A stretch of DNA of 64,000 nt. Origin: an uncultured Lachnospiraceae bacterium. GTDB taxonomy: Bacteria > Bacillota > Clostridia > Lachnospirales > Lachnospiraceae. Both the position numbers and the translations under genes were made by a program. Numbering within the stretch: the first letter of the stretch is position 1; each line of letters opens with the position of its first letter. Under the pieces are notes generated by a model. The model searched no databases. It worked only from the letters and a program-made list of their open reading frames with translations, and was not told where the DNA came from. Below, one piece after another: positions 43,862-54,592 of this stretch. The stretch lies in the NCBI GenBank assembly GCA_947382415.1, contig CANCYO010000003.1, positions 71,867 through 135,866 on the forward strand, read 5' to 3'.

Positions 43862-44353
43862 CTAGACGGCGAAGCTGCCTGTGAACTCCTTGTTCATCAC
43901 ATAATAAACGGTCTGCTCCTCAGGCTTAACATAAAGCTCAATACTGGTCAGATCAGCGAGATCGCCATTGAGATCATATGTCCACACATCCTTTGCAATC
44001 TTAACCAGATCCTCCTGAGTGTAGGACTTGCCGGAAAACTGCACATGTACCTCACTCTTGATCTCAGCCTTCTTTGCCGCAGGCTTTGTCTCTTTCTTGG
44101 CAGGCGCCTTCTTTGCCGGAGCCTTCTTTACGGTCTCTTTCTTAGCAGTCTCCTTTTTAACGGTTTCTTTCTTAACTGCTGCAGGCTTCTCAGCCTTAAC
44201 TTCTGTCTTTTCTGCAGGAGCCTCTGCTTTCTTCGTCTCTGCCTTAACTTCTGTCTTCACTTCTGCGGGGGTCTCTGTCTTTTTTGCCTCAGCCTTAGGC
44301 GTGGTCGCTGCAGATGCCACTGCAACGGGCTTTACAGTCTTCTTTGCTGCCAT
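43862..44353 (-). CDS. Lys/Ala-rich DUF6465-type protein
   Basis: 163 residues. The first 100 residues are a histone-H1-like low-complexity tail of Ala, Lys, Glu, Pro and Thr (KKETVKKETAKKETVKKAP). The C-terminal 60 residues form a small globular domain (EVHVQFSGKSYTQEDLVKIAKDVW, then TSIELYVKPEEQTVYYVMN), a pattern I associate with DUF6465 of Lachnospiraceae. The role is not known; the basic tail may contact nucleic acid or cell-wall polymers. The ATG at 44353 has GGGAG seven nt upstream. It is monocistronic, with a terminator after it. Confidence 0.8.
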   Translation of the reverse strand: MAAKKTVKPVAVASAATTPKAEAKKTETPAEVKTEVKAETKKAEAPAEKTEVKAEKPAAVKKETVKKETAKKETVKKAPAKKAPAKKETKPAAKKAEIKSEVHVQFSGKSYTQEDLVKIAKDVWTYDLNGDLADLTSIELYVKPEEQTVYYVMNKEFTGSFAV

Positions 44354-44541
44354 AACACGTCTCCCTTCTGAATCCTCTGCGGATTTCCTCTCTATCTCAT
44401 ACTCATTACAAGTCCCCGAGATATACAAATAATATTTAAAAATAACCTGACAAGACACAGTTTATCTCTTTTAACTACACTTGTCAACCGCATTTGTCAC
44501 AAAAACGCACACATTTATCACAAAAATAGTATGCTTTTTGT

Positions 44542-45207
44542 CTAATACTGTGCATCGCCCGTGTAGGCGATGAGTGTTGCCTTCCTCACACCTTCCACTT
44601 TCAGTATCTCGCCAAGCGTCTGCTCGGGGTTTTTGCCCAGCACACAGGTCAGCTCCACTCTGCTGCCGTCTCCCGCTTTTGATTTTAATTTTCCCCTGCT
44701 CTGACGGATCAGCGCCGCCACATTTTCCTCTGCGGATATTTCATAATCGGCCACCAGAAGATAACCGGTCCGTCCTCTTCCGATCCAGCGCATACACACA
44801 AAGATAAAGCAGATGACCACTGTGCCCAGAAACGCGATAAAGAACAGTCCTGCGCCGGCCGTCAGCCCGGCGGCGATACCAAGGAATAAAAATCCCACGT
44901 CCAGCGGGTCCTTCACCGCAGCTCTGAAACGGACGATAGACAGCGCACCCACCATGCCTAACGAAAGTACAATATTAGAGGAAATAGTCATGATGATAAA
45001 AGCCACAGTCAGGGTAGTCATCAATATCAACAAACCGAAATTTTCCGAGTATACCGCACCCTGATAAAAAAACTTATAGACGATATACAACAGAATCCCA
45101 CACAAAAAAGCCGTGCTCAGAACAAGACATATATATTGAAGAGACAGGTTTTCCACCAATCCCATCTGATTGATGCTCTCTTTTAAAATACTTTTTAATG
45201 TATTCAT
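44542..45207 (-). CDS. DUF4956 membrane protein
   Basis: 221 residues. About four helices lie in the first 140 residues, with the family pattern ISSNIVLSLGMVGALSIVRFRAAVKDPLDVGFLFLGIA. A C-terminal cytoplasmic ferredoxin-like domain follows (RVELTCVLGKNPEQTLGEILKVEGVRKATLIAY). It is regularly encoded next to VTC-type polyphosphate polymerase and CotH genes in Firmicutes, as here. It could form the membrane part of that complex. The ATG at 45207 has GGAG five nt upstream. Confidence 0.9.
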   Translation of the reverse strand: MNTLKSILKESINQMGLVENLSLQYICLVLSTAFLCGILLYIVYKFFYQGAVYSENFGLLILMTTLTVAFIIMTISSNIVLSLGMVGALSIVRFRAAVKDPLDVGFLFLGIAAGLTAGAGLFFIAFLGTVVICFIFVCMRWIGRGRTGYLLVADYEISAEENVAALIRQSRGKLKSKAGDGSRVELTCVLGKNPEQTLGEILKVEGVRKATLIAYTGDAQY

Positions 45208-45244
45208 ACACTCTCCGTTTCCGCACCCCAAAGAGGCGCTGCTC

Positions 45245-45943
45245 TCAATATCCTCTCGCGGCATTCTGTGCTTCCACACAGGCCACATATTTGGACACCG
45301 CTGACTGTATCGGCCCCACGGACGATAAGATATCGCTGATATGCCCCGGCAGATATTCATTGTATTTTACTTCCAGCACCACACGGTCAATATAAGTGTT
45401 GGACAGGTATCTCTCGTGACTCAGACAATTCTCTACGGGTCCCCATGCAATCTCCTTGTCAAACGTGACGCGCAGATCCGACAGCGGCAGCACATAAGCC
45501 TCCCGCACATAATCCACGGTCACCACCGGAGCAAAGCCCTCCGTCTCAATACCGATCTGAAGCCTGCGCAAGAGCGAATCCCGCCCTGTGATCTCTGCCG
45601 CCGAAGCGTTAAGCAGCAGATCCGTCTCTTCCTTTGTCAGCATCTGCCCGCGCTTTGCGATCCGTGTCCCCGTCTTCTCCTTGCATTCCAGCCTGCATTT
45701 CGACGAATCTCCGTCATAAAATCGGATGCGGTACTTTTTCCGGTCGTGTACGCCGTTTTGCTTCTCCCGCAGCGCCCGTCTGTCCGGTGTGTCAAAATAC
45801 ACGCTCCGGATGAAATACTCCCCGGATTCTCCGGCATGTTCATCCGGCCGCATCACCCATTTCAATCTTCCCTGCAGCAGCACATACTGAACGGGTGTGA
45901 GCACATACTTTAATTCATGTCTGCTACCGCTTCTGTTCCACAT
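45245..45943 (-). CDS. VTC-domain (polyphosphate polymerase-like) protein
   Basis: 232 residues with the triphosphate-tunnel/VTC pattern. It begins RHELKYVLTPVQYVLLQGRL and contains YFIRSVYFDTPDRRALREKQNG and RKKYRIRFYDGDSSKCRLECKEK with alternating basic and acidic tunnel residues. It also has APVVTVDYVREAYVL, VTFDKEIAW and RVVLEVKYNEYLPGHI. Yeast Vtc4 makes polyphosphate from ATP. Bacterial members of this size lack SPX and the activity is less established. The gene overlaps the CotH gene by 20 bp and precedes DUF4956. Confidence 0.9.
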   Translation of the reverse strand: MWNRSGSRHELKYVLTPVQYVLLQGRLKWVMRPDEHAGESGEYFIRSVYFDTPDRRALREKQNGVHDRKKYRIRFYDGDSSKCRLECKEKTGTRIAKRGQMLTKEETDLLLNASAAEITGRDSLLRRLQIGIETEGFAPVVTVDYVREAYVLPLSDLRVTFDKEIAWGPVENCLSHERYLSNTYIDRVVLEVKYNEYLPGHISDILSSVGPIQSAVSKYVACVEAQNAARGY

Positions 45944-48284
45944 AAATTCCTCTTCTGAAATCTCTCACATAGACTCCGTCCGCCGACATCCTCGGAATCA
46001 CAACGCTGTCCACCGGCTTCTCTGCCAGAGTCAATGTCAGAGTCTCCCCTTCCTTCAGATTAAACCCAAAAGAAAACTGCCCCAGGCTCTCGGCACTGTG
46101 ATTGTCCTCTCCCACAAGCCGCATGGTCTCACCCGGTTTCAGGAGCATCACCGGAAGCGCATACCGGTAAGGATCGTCGCCGTCGCTGAGATAATACCCC
46201 CTGGTACTCACTGTCTGTCCTGACAGGTTCACCAGCTCCACATAGTCCTCTTTTCCCCTGGCCGCCACTGCCTGAATACGAAGCTCCGGCTCCGGCGACT
46301 CGCTCATCACAAGTTCTACCTTCACCGCATCTCCGGTAATATTCTCACCCTGCAGCACCAGCTTTTCATTCCGGCAGGGCACACCGTCTACAAGCCAGTG
46401 ATCAAATTCCTCATTGGGTCCCGGGCAGGGTTCCAGCGTAACCGGAAGCTCCTTCAGATAAGTCCCCGTAAAAACAGAATCCGCATAATACATCCCGTTT
46501 ATCATTACCGGATAAGCGGCACTTCCTGACATGACTGTCAGATTGTATCGCCTCGTATATCCGAACTTTTCTCCGATATCCTGAAACACATACTGGGGTC
46601 TCTCCACCGCAAAGCTCTTGATCTGCCCGATATTTTTCTCAACGGTCTCCATATTCAGCGGCTCATCCTCCAGAAGGACTCCCCCCACCAGCCCTTCCGT
46701 CTCAAGCATCCGGGCGATCTCCATTCTGTGGGAAGCGTGCAGGATGTCCGTCTGCTCTGCCACATGCTCCGCTCTCATGACGCCATTCATCAGATCCAGC
46801 GTATACGAGGCAAAAAATCTCCTGCAGTCCTCCCGCTGCATCAACGCCGCAAACAAGGGCGACTCTCCATTCAAAAGCTTGTCCAGCGTCATCTCATTCA
46901 CCAGACAGCCGATGGTGTCATGATAGAACATCAATCCGAAACCGTAATCCGCGTCATATAAAAGCATCCGGTAGCGGCCGTCAAAGACTCCGCCCTGACG
47001 ATATCCCTGCTCCCCTGCCTCATACCGGTAGGTCTTCACATTTCCCCCCGGCCAGTCGTCATTTCCAACATAATTCTCTATGGCAAAATACCGCAGATAA
47101 TTCTCTACATCCAGAAACTCGCACAACTTCCGGTAATTCTCCTCCCGGGTCATATCCAGTCCGGCAAGGAATTCATACTGAGCGTTAAATTCCTCCGCCT
47201 GCCGGATCTCCTCCGCGTCCGTCTCATCCGACGGAAGCTTTTTCGTGTCGCTCCCCTCAAGTACCACGAAGTTTCCGTCGTACTCCCCGTAACGATTCTC
47301 AAAATACTGCTCGTCATAATTGGTACAGAGCCAATAGCTTCCGTAATAGAGTCCGTTGATATAGACACAGACAGGCCGGACATGCTGCGTGTCCTCAAAT
47401 CCCGCCTCGTCCGCCAGACGGTTCACCAGCTCATTGCGCACAAAACCATAACCGTAATCCTGCCCCGAATTTCTAAGCAGCAGACGCTTATGCTTTCCGC
47501 CCAGTGTGCCGTCCTCCAGAGAATACAGCGTGTCAAAAAAATTGCCGGAAAACCGGTTTTGCCCGTCATACTCCTTTCGGGCATAAAGCCTCAGAGACTT
47601 GTGTTCATGAAGTCTGGACGCGCCCCCTGCCACTCTCACGCCACCCTGCCGGGACAGAAGCCTCCCGCCGCCTGCGTCAAACAGCTCCAGCGTAACCTCC
47701 CGTTCCCACTCTCTGCCGCGCATGGTGTAATTGGCCTCCAGCCCGCTTCCCGGATGCACACCCGGATGTTCCTCCATATACGCGTCATACTTTGCTCCCG
47801 GTACCAGAATGCCCGCCTCATAGCCATACAGCCCCTCCGGGTCTCCCACGATGCTGAGCACCGGCATATCATACCTGTTTCCGATCTCACTGCCGCAAAA
47901 ATATGTCCGGGTGATGGTCTCAGACTCTGTGCCGTCCTCATAATACGCCTTAAATCTCAGCACATAGACCTGTTCCTCCTCCCCGGCAGCTAAAAGTACG
48001 GGCTCCGTATATGCCTGTCCCACATCCGGTCCCGGCTCCGCACAGTCAAAGCTGTAATACACCCTTGTTCCCTTCGGCGCTGCGGCCCGTACCTCCGTAT
48101 CCCTGTCATAAAAACCGCTCTCCGGGAGAACTGCAAAAGTCCCGGCGGCCTCTCCTTTGCCATCACCCCAAAAGCTCCCGCCCACGCCGCGCTCTGTCCA
48201 CGCCACCGCAGCGGCGCAAACCACAAACAATGTCCCCATGACTGCGAGGAAAATACTCATTTTTCTGAATGTCATTCCCTCCAA
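45924..48284 (-). CDS. CotH-kinase family secreted/anchored protein with lamin-tail domain
   Basis: About 786 residues. A signal-anchor helix (FLAVMGTLFVVCAAAVAW) is followed by a chitobiase-like C-terminal-type domain (AAPKGTRVYYSFDCAEPGPD). The CotH kinase core comes next (GGVRVAGGASRLHEHKSLRL, LLLRNSGQDYGYGFVRNELV, VCVYINGLYYGSYWL, LLYDADYGFG). A lamin-tail domain (IQAVAARGKEDYVELVNLSG) ends the protein. CotH is an atypical protein kinase fold, and in Bacillus it phosphorylates spore-coat proteins. The start is probably the TTG at 48284 (GGAGG seven nt upstream), with the ATG at 48275 as alternative. It is the first gene of the VTC/DUF4956 operon. Confidence 0.9.
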   Translation of the reverse strand: MEGMTFRKMSIFLAVMGTLFVVCAAAVAWTERGVGGSFWGDGKGEAAGTFAVLPESGFYDRDTEVRAAAPKGTRVYYSFDCAEPGPDVGQAYTEPVLLAAGEEEQVYVLRFKAYYEDGTESETITRTYFCGSEIGNRYDMPVLSIVGDPEGLYGYEAGILVPGAKYDAYMEEHPGVHPGSGLEANYTMRGREWEREVTLELFDAGGGRLLSRQGGVRVAGGASRLHEHKSLRLYARKEYDGQNRFSGNFFDTLYSLEDGTLGGKHKRLLLRNSGQDYGYGFVRNELVNRLADEAGFEDTQHVRPVCVYINGLYYGSYWLCTNYDEQYFENRYGEYDGNFVVLEGSDTKKLPSDETDAEEIRQAEEFNAQYEFLAGLDMTREENYRKLCEFLDVENYLRYFAIENYVGNDDWPGGNVKTYRYEAGEQGYRQGGVFDGRYRMLLYDADYGFGLMFYHDTIGCLVNEMTLDKLLNGESPLFAALMQREDCRRFFASYTLDLMNGVMRAEHVAEQTDILHASHRMEIARMLETEGLVGGVLLEDEPLNMETVEKNIGQIKSFAVERPQYVFQDIGEKFGYTRRYNLTVMSGSAAYPVMINGMYYADSVFTGTYLKELPVTLEPCPGPNEEFDHWLVDGVPCRNEKLVLQGENITGDAVKVELVMSESPEPELRIQAVAARGKEDYVELVNLSGQTVSTRGYYLSDGDDPYRYALPVMLLKPGETMRLVGEDNHSAESLGQFSFGFNLKEGETLTLTLAEKPVDSVVIPRMSADGVYVRDFRRGIYVEQKR

Positions 48285-48306
48285 AAGCACTCCTCCGCCT
48301 CTATCT

Positions 48307-49158
48307 CTATGCCATCAATCCAAAGTATGCCAGTACGATCAGTCCCAGCGCGATCCTGTACCAGCCGAATATCTTAAAGTCATGCTTCTTGATATAGCCC
48401 ATCAGAAATCTCAGAACAAACAGTGACACCACAAAGGACACTGCCGTACCCAGCAAAAGCAATACCAGCTCCAACGACGTGAAGGCAAAACCGAATTTTA
48501 CCACCTTCAACAGACTCGCGCCAAACATCACCGGAATCGCCAGAAAAAACGTGTACTCCGCCGCCACAGTGCGGGAAATTCCAAGCAGCAGAGCTCCGAC
48601 AATGGTAGCGCCGGATCTGGAGGTCCCCGGAAATACCGCCGCGATCACCTGAAACACGCCGATCATCAGAGCCATCTGAAAGTTAAGGTCCGCCAGCTCA
48701 TTTACCCTGGGACTGCGTCCCTTATTCCAGTTCTCGATCACGATAAAGGCCACGCCGAATACGATCAGCGCAATCGCCACACACACAGGATTATAGAACA
48801 GCGCATCCAGCACATCGTCAAACAAAATACCGATGACCGCCGCAGGCACACAGGACACCAGAATCTTAAACCACAGCGTCATGATATCCATTTTGACAAA
48901 GGACATCAGACCGCTCTTTCCCTTCCGCTCCTTCCCGGTCAGGGCAAAGGGCCATATCTGATTCCAGAACAGTACCACCACCGCAAGGATCGCCCCCAAC
49001 TGGATCACCACATCAAACATACCAAAAAAGTCCTCGCTGACACCCTGAAAGGGAATCAGTTCCTCAACCAGAATCAGATGTCCCGTGCTGCTGATGGGAA
49101 GCCACTCCGTGACGCCTTCCACAATACCATAAATGATCGCCTTGATGATCTCAAACAT
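48307..49158 (-). CDS. uppP: Undecaprenyl-diphosphatase
   Basis: 283 residues, eight helices. The BacA/UppP signatures EGVTEWLPISSTGHLILVEE (residues 14-33) and FPGTSRSGATIVGALLLG are both present. It dephosphorylates undecaprenyl pyrophosphate, recycling the lipid carrier for peptidoglycan and the surface glycans encoded nearby, and it gives bacitracin tolerance. GGAG lies five nt before the ATG. It stands 22 nt upstream of the CotH gene and may be co-transcribed. Confidence 0.97.
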   Translation of the reverse strand: MFEIIKAIIYGIVEGVTEWLPISSTGHLILVEELIPFQGVSEDFFGMFDVVIQLGAILAVVVLFWNQIWPFALTGKERKGKSGLMSFVKMDIMTLWFKILVSCVPAAVIGILFDDVLDALFYNPVCVAIALIVFGVAFIVIENWNKGRSPRVNELADLNFQMALMIGVFQVIAAVFPGTSRSGATIVGALLLGISRTVAAEYTFFLAIPVMFGASLLKVVKFGFAFTSLELVLLLLGTAVSFVVSLFVLRFLMGYIKKHDFKIFGWYRIALGLIVLAYFGLMA

Positions 49159-49217
49159 AATTTCTCCATCCTGTTTTTAGTATTTATGCCTCTTGCAGAC
49201 AACAGATAACCCACGTC

Positions 49218-50072
49218 CTATCTCTCCAGATAACGCATCAGTTCCTCATACCGCGCTGAGGCGTCCGCATATCCTTCCTCATAGAGCGCCCGCATCCTCT
49301 CCTTATCCCGCTCGATACGCCGCACCCTGCTGAGCTTCTGAGGACGAATGACAAATATCTGTCCCTTGTTCTCAAGCCTCTGAATATAATCCAGACACTC
49401 ATTATATACAATGTGACGGTTTGCCATAAGCTCCGCTACTTTAGGATATTTTGCGTAACGCACTTTTATGAGCGACAACTGAGCCGCATCTATGGGCTTG
49501 CGTCTGAAACCTGTCTCCTTTGTCATGATCACCACATTCTTGCGGTAACCGTCCAGCACCGCCTTCTGAATGGGTATGGAATCGCTGAGCCCACCGTCCA
49601 GATAAGGCCTGCCGTCGATCATTACCGTCCGGGCTACCAGCGGCAGGGACGCGGATGCCCGCACTTTGTCAATGTCTTTTTTCATATCCCGCAGTCTCAG
49701 ATACTCCGCCTTCCCGGTCTGCAGATTGGTAACCACGCTGTAAGCCTTTCCCTCATAACGCTTGAAAGCCTCATGGTCAAACGGATACAGATAATCGGGA
49801 ATGGTGTGATAGCACATGTTCACATTCAGCAGATCCCCGGTAAACAGCAAACTCTCCAGACTGCAATAATGCTTGCTGTCCAGATAATCAATGCTCACAT
49901 CTCTGGTTCTTCCCCGCTGCCCGGACAGATAATTACACATATTGCCCGCCCCTGCGGACACTCCGTAGACACTGGAGAATTCCAGCCCTTTATCCATAAA
50001 CAGATCAAGTACGCCGGCAGTATAAATTCCCTTCATACCGCCGCCCTCCAAAACTAATCCAGCATGATACAT
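49218..50072 (-). CDS. Patatin-like phospholipase
   Basis: 284 residues. It has the oxyanion GGGMKGIYTAG, the nucleophile elbow GVSAG (Ser39) and the catalytic Asp in LDGG (D159), so the Ser-Asp dyad is complete. It belongs to the RssA/YjjU-like bacterial patatins that hydrolyse acyl esters in lipids. The C-terminal 80 residues are helical and basic. GGAGG lies six nt before the ATG. No functional link to its neighbours is obvious. Confidence 0.92.
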   Translation of the reverse strand: MYHAGLVLEGGGMKGIYTAGVLDLFMDKGLEFSSVYGVSAGAGNMCNYLSGQRGRTRDVSIDYLDSKHYCSLESLLFTGDLLNVNMCYHTIPDYLYPFDHEAFKRYEGKAYSVVTNLQTGKAEYLRLRDMKKDIDKVRASASLPLVARTVMIDGRPYLDGGLSDSIPIQKAVLDGYRKNVVIMTKETGFRRKPIDAAQLSLIKVRYAKYPKVAELMANRHIVYNECLDYIQRLENKGQIFVIRPQKLSRVRRIERDKERMRALYEEGYADASARYEELMRYLER

Positions 50073-50090
50073 AACTTACCTCCATACCCG

Positions 50091-51284
50091 TCACCGATCG
50101 GGATATTCTGTCTCCACAAATCTTCTGAGCACCGCCAGAGACCGCTCCACCTTCTCCGTGTCAATGCAGTAGGCCATGCGGAAATATCCCGGCGCCCCGA
50201 ACGTATCACCGGGCACCAGAATCAGATCATATTTCAGCGCTTTCTGACAAAACAGCACAGAGTCTTCCTCCAGCGCTCTGGGGAAAATATAGAAAGTACC
50301 GCCCGGCTTTACACAGGTAAAGCCCAGCTTTAGCAGTTCCTCGTAAATCAGGTTCATATTCGTCTCGTAGACGCCAAGATCCGCGGTCTGCTCCAGCACC
50401 TGAGCCACCGCAAGCTGAATGATGGAGGGCGGGCAGTTATGCCCGATCCCTCTGGATATCTGTCCGCACATATTCACCATGGTCTCCGCGTCCGGACAGG
50501 CAGGATTTACCGCCACATAACCGATGCGTTCCCCGGGAAGGGACAGCGACTTGGAGAAGGAGTAGCACATAATACTGTTTTCATAAAAGCGGGACACACA
50601 GGGAGCGTCCGCATCCGCAAACAGAATCTCCCGATACGGTTCGTCGGATATCAGATAGATCTCATGCCCGTACTGCTTTGATTTTGCCCGCAGAATATCC
50701 GTCAATTTCTGAATGGTCTCCGTAGAATACACAATGCCGGAGGGATTGTTGGGCGTGTTGACAAGCACAGCCTTCACCTTCTCTGTGAGCATTTCCTCAA
50801 ATGCCTTAAAATTAATCTGGAATGTGTCCGTATCGGGGGGCACCACTCCAAGCACCGCTCCCGACAGATTCACATAAGGCCCATACTCCGGAAAATATGG
50901 CGCAAAGGTAAGAATCTCATCCCCCGGTTCCGTCACCAGACGAAAAGCGTGAGCCAATGCACCTGCCGCGCCGGACGCCATAAAAATATGCTCCCTGCGG
51001 TATGGAATACCGAATCGTTTTTCAAGAGACGCCGCCACGGCCTCCCGCACGGAAGTGATTCCCAAACTCGGACTGTAACCGTGAAGCTCCATGGGATTTT
51101 GCTCCGACAGCATCCGTATCATGGCATCCGTAAATTCCTGCGGCGCAGGTACGGAGGGGTTTCCCAGACTGTAATCGAACACATTCTCGTAACCAATCTC
51201 CTGTCCTCTGGCTGTGGCAAACTCGGAGAGCTGCCGGATCACCGATTTTGCAGACAACATATCTATATACTTCTGTACTAACAT
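50091..51284 (-). CDS. Class I/II pyridoxal-phosphate aminotransferase
   Basis: 397 residues. The fold-type I pattern includes NVFDYSLGNPSVPAP, MASGAAGALAHAFR, VNTPNNPSGIVY, LISDEPYREI and the PLP lysine in SFSKSLSLPGERIGYVA, followed by PGGTFYIFPR. This group includes aspartate and aromatic aminotransferases; the substrate cannot be told. AAGGAG lies eight nt before the ATG. It is 19 nt upstream of the patatin gene. Confidence 0.93.
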   Translation of the reverse strand: MLVQKYIDMLSAKSVIRQLSEFATARGQEIGYENVFDYSLGNPSVPAPQEFTDAMIRMLSEQNPMELHGYSPSLGITSVREAVAASLEKRFGIPYRREHIFMASGAAGALAHAFRLVTEPGDEILTFAPYFPEYGPYVNLSGAVLGVVPPDTDTFQINFKAFEEMLTEKVKAVLVNTPNNPSGIVYSTETIQKLTDILRAKSKQYGHEIYLISDEPYREILFADADAPCVSRFYENSIMCYSFSKSLSLPGERIGYVAVNPACPDAETMVNMCGQISRGIGHNCPPSIIQLAVAQVLEQTADLGVYETNMNLIYEELLKLGFTCVKPGGTFYIFPRALEEDSVLFCQKALKYDLILVPGDTFGAPGYFRMAYCIDTEKVERSLAVLRRFVETEYPDR

Positions 51285-51379
51285 ATCCTATGCTCCTTCT
51301 GTTTTTCCTGTAACGATGGCTGTTCCCCGAACGGCAGGCATTGCTCCACACGCGGCAGTCACTGCTCCCCATGCTGCAA

Positions 51380-52933
<1,554 letters not shown>

Positions 52934-52942
52934 TCACGCGTA

Positions 52943-52993
52943 TATTCACAAAGGCCCAGTTCTCTACCGCCGAAGCAGCCAAGAGCCGGGCCT
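52943..52993 (-). terminator. Probable terminator after the deacetylase gene
   Basis: On the minus strand AGGCCCGGCTCT pairs with AGAG...CTGGGCCT (52993-52952) and is followed by TTTG and AT-rich sequence. The T-run is short, so this is a moderate call. Confidence 0.5.
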
Positions 52994-53007
52994 CTCTCAT
53001 TCATCCT

Positions 53008-53829
53008 CTAAAAAAACGCAGTCAGATCTGCATATGTGCCGCCGGGAATCTCCACTGCCTTCTCATCCTCCAAAAGCAGCCAGACACTCATCGCATTAGG
53101 GTTGTACACCGCATTGCAGTCCGCGGAGAACTGTAGATTCTTCGCAGCCGTCATATAATCAACGATTTCGATATTGGTTGCATACCAGATGTCTTCCCTG
53201 CCTCCCATGTATTCACAGAACTCTTCAATGACTTCCCAGTTGTTATTCTTGTCAAACTCATAGCTGTGCCCCCACACATACATGAGCTTCAGATACTGAG
53301 GTTTCTTGAACTCCGCAAAAAATCTGGCCTTCTCCATCAATTGAGGATCGTCGTGATGACAGGTGGCCTTCCATTCCATATAATCCACCGGCATCTCAAA
53401 CTCACCCGTAGTCTCCACAACGCGGGCATACGCAATACCCAACTGACGGTAAAGCTGCTTGATCTCCTCACTGTAGGAACCGTTGGGATAAGCATGTCCG
53501 CGAACCACCGTCCCCATGATGCGCTCCAGCCCGATCCTGTCATCCAGAACCTCCTGTGCCACCGCCGTCATGGGACAGCGCGCGATGGTGGGATGCGTCA
53601 TGGTGTGGGTCGCCACCTCATGTCCCTGATAGAGCTCCTTGATCTGCTCCTCGGGCAGACGCGGAATCGGCTTGTCCATTCCCATCATGCCATAGTTCAG
53701 ATTAAAAGTCCCTTTGATCCCATGTTTGTTAAAAATATCGACCAGACGCACATCCTGCGGCTTGCCGTCATCATAACTCATGGTCAGTACCTTTGCTTTC
53801 CCCCCCGGGAAACATACATATACCTTCAT
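53008..53829 (-). CDS. Polysaccharide deacetylase (NodB/CE4-like)
   Basis: 273 residues. CE4 motif 1 is LTMSYDDG (D20, D21) and motif 2 is HEVATHTMTHPTI, with metal-binding H75 and H79. Later motifs differ from classical chitin deacetylases and resemble the clostridial group with a RGHAYPNGSYSEE strand. There is no signal peptide, so it may act in the cytoplasm or on a small substrate. I chose the ATG at 53829 because GGAGG lies seven nt upstream; an ATG two codons earlier is too close to it. Confidence 0.88.
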   Translation of the reverse strand: MKVYVCFPGGKAKVLTMSYDDGKPQDVRLVDIFNKHGIKGTFNLNYGMMGMDKPIPRLPEEQIKELYQGHEVATHTMTHPTIARCPMTAVAQEVLDDRIGLERIMGTVVRGHAYPNGSYSEEIKQLYRQLGIAYARVVETTGEFEMPVDYMEWKATCHHDDPQLMEKARFFAEFKKPQYLKLMYVWGHSYEFDKNNNWEVIEEFCEYMGGREDIWYATNIEIVDYMTAAKNLQFSADCNAVYNPNAMSVWLLLEDEKAVEIPGGTYADLTAFF

Positions 53830-53982
53830 CGCCATACCTCCGACCGCCCTTTGTATTCTAAATACAGGACAGCCTCTTTCCTGTTTTCTTTCCTTCTATA
53901 GTATAACTTTTTTTGCCATTTCGCAACTCTTTTTATACAATCCGGCATAGCCGGCATGGAAAGATGTCTTTATCAGAAGTTG

Positions 53983-54037
53983 AGGGAGGCAGCTTTTCCT
54001 GCGGCATCGCAGCAGCAGCGCAGGGTCTAGTCTCCAG
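53983..54037 (-). pseudogene. Small RHS YD-repeat remnant
   Basis: The minus strand reads GD*TLRCCCDAAGKA, clearly derived from the GDETLRYYYDAAGKV block of the RHS core at 63.2 kb. It has a stop and Tyr-to-Cys changes. It marks the left edge of the RHS graveyard. Nothing else is seen between 53830 and 54038. Confidence 0.7.
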
Positions 54038-54038
54038 T

Positions 54039-54355
54039 CTATTCAAAAGTATGTTCTTTGATAAAAAGATAAATCTTTTCATAATCATAGCTTGGATCAA
54101 AATATAATTCCACTTTTTTTCCTGAATGATTATAGCAAATATACAAGTTATGTTCATTTACAATATAAATGTTTTTGTATACATGCGCTAAATATAAATG
54201 CTGTTCCCATCGATCATTGGCATCCCGGATCGTCATTTCTTAAAGTCATACTCTAAAAGTGTTGTCAGAAGTATTGGTAATTCATTTTTATTTATATTTA
54301 TTGCCACATCCTGTACACCATTTTTATATGGAATGTTTACTATATTAAATCCCAT
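54039..54355 (-). pseudogene. Small immunity-like gene split by a frameshift
   Basis: Two consecutive short frames appear to be one protein of about 105 residues. MGFNIVNIPYKNGVQDVAIN ending in LLEYDFKK is followed in another frame by TIRDANDRWEQHLYLAHVYK, with KKVELYFDPSYDYEKIYLFI at the end. The junction is AAATGA, where the stop of the first overlaps an ATG of the second. There is no clear ribosome site. It sits directly downstream of a toxin-tip remnant, the position of an immunity gene. Family unknown. Confidence 0.55.
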
Positions 54356-54406
54356 TTTTAATAATTTCGGTCAAACCTGTGTGCATATGTAGAAATGTCT
54401 TTGATC

Positions 54407-54592
54407 CTATATCCAGTTTGATACTGTCAATTTTGAAAACTTCAAAATACCATTAATTCCAGAACTTACTTTCCAATAGGGGGAGCCATTAAAGTGCCAC
54501 TGACTACCAGGATGCCATTGCGGAGATAGTCCGGCAGCATATTTAATCTTAGCAAATTTTTCGTGCGGCGCCGGCCGCAGGAAAGGTACCAT
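54407..54592 (-). pseudogene. Remnant of an RHS toxin tip (second copy of the tip at 60.2 kb)
   Basis: 61 codons. The readable part AKIKYAAGLSPQWHPGSQWH and NGSPYWKVSSGINGILKF matches the C-terminus of the 60172-61145 protein. About 27 residues present there (between PQW and the second QWHP) are deleted here, and the tail after GILKF is shifted. Its first ATG overlaps the TAA of the immunity gene at 54592, showing it was joined there by recombination. Confidence 0.7.
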
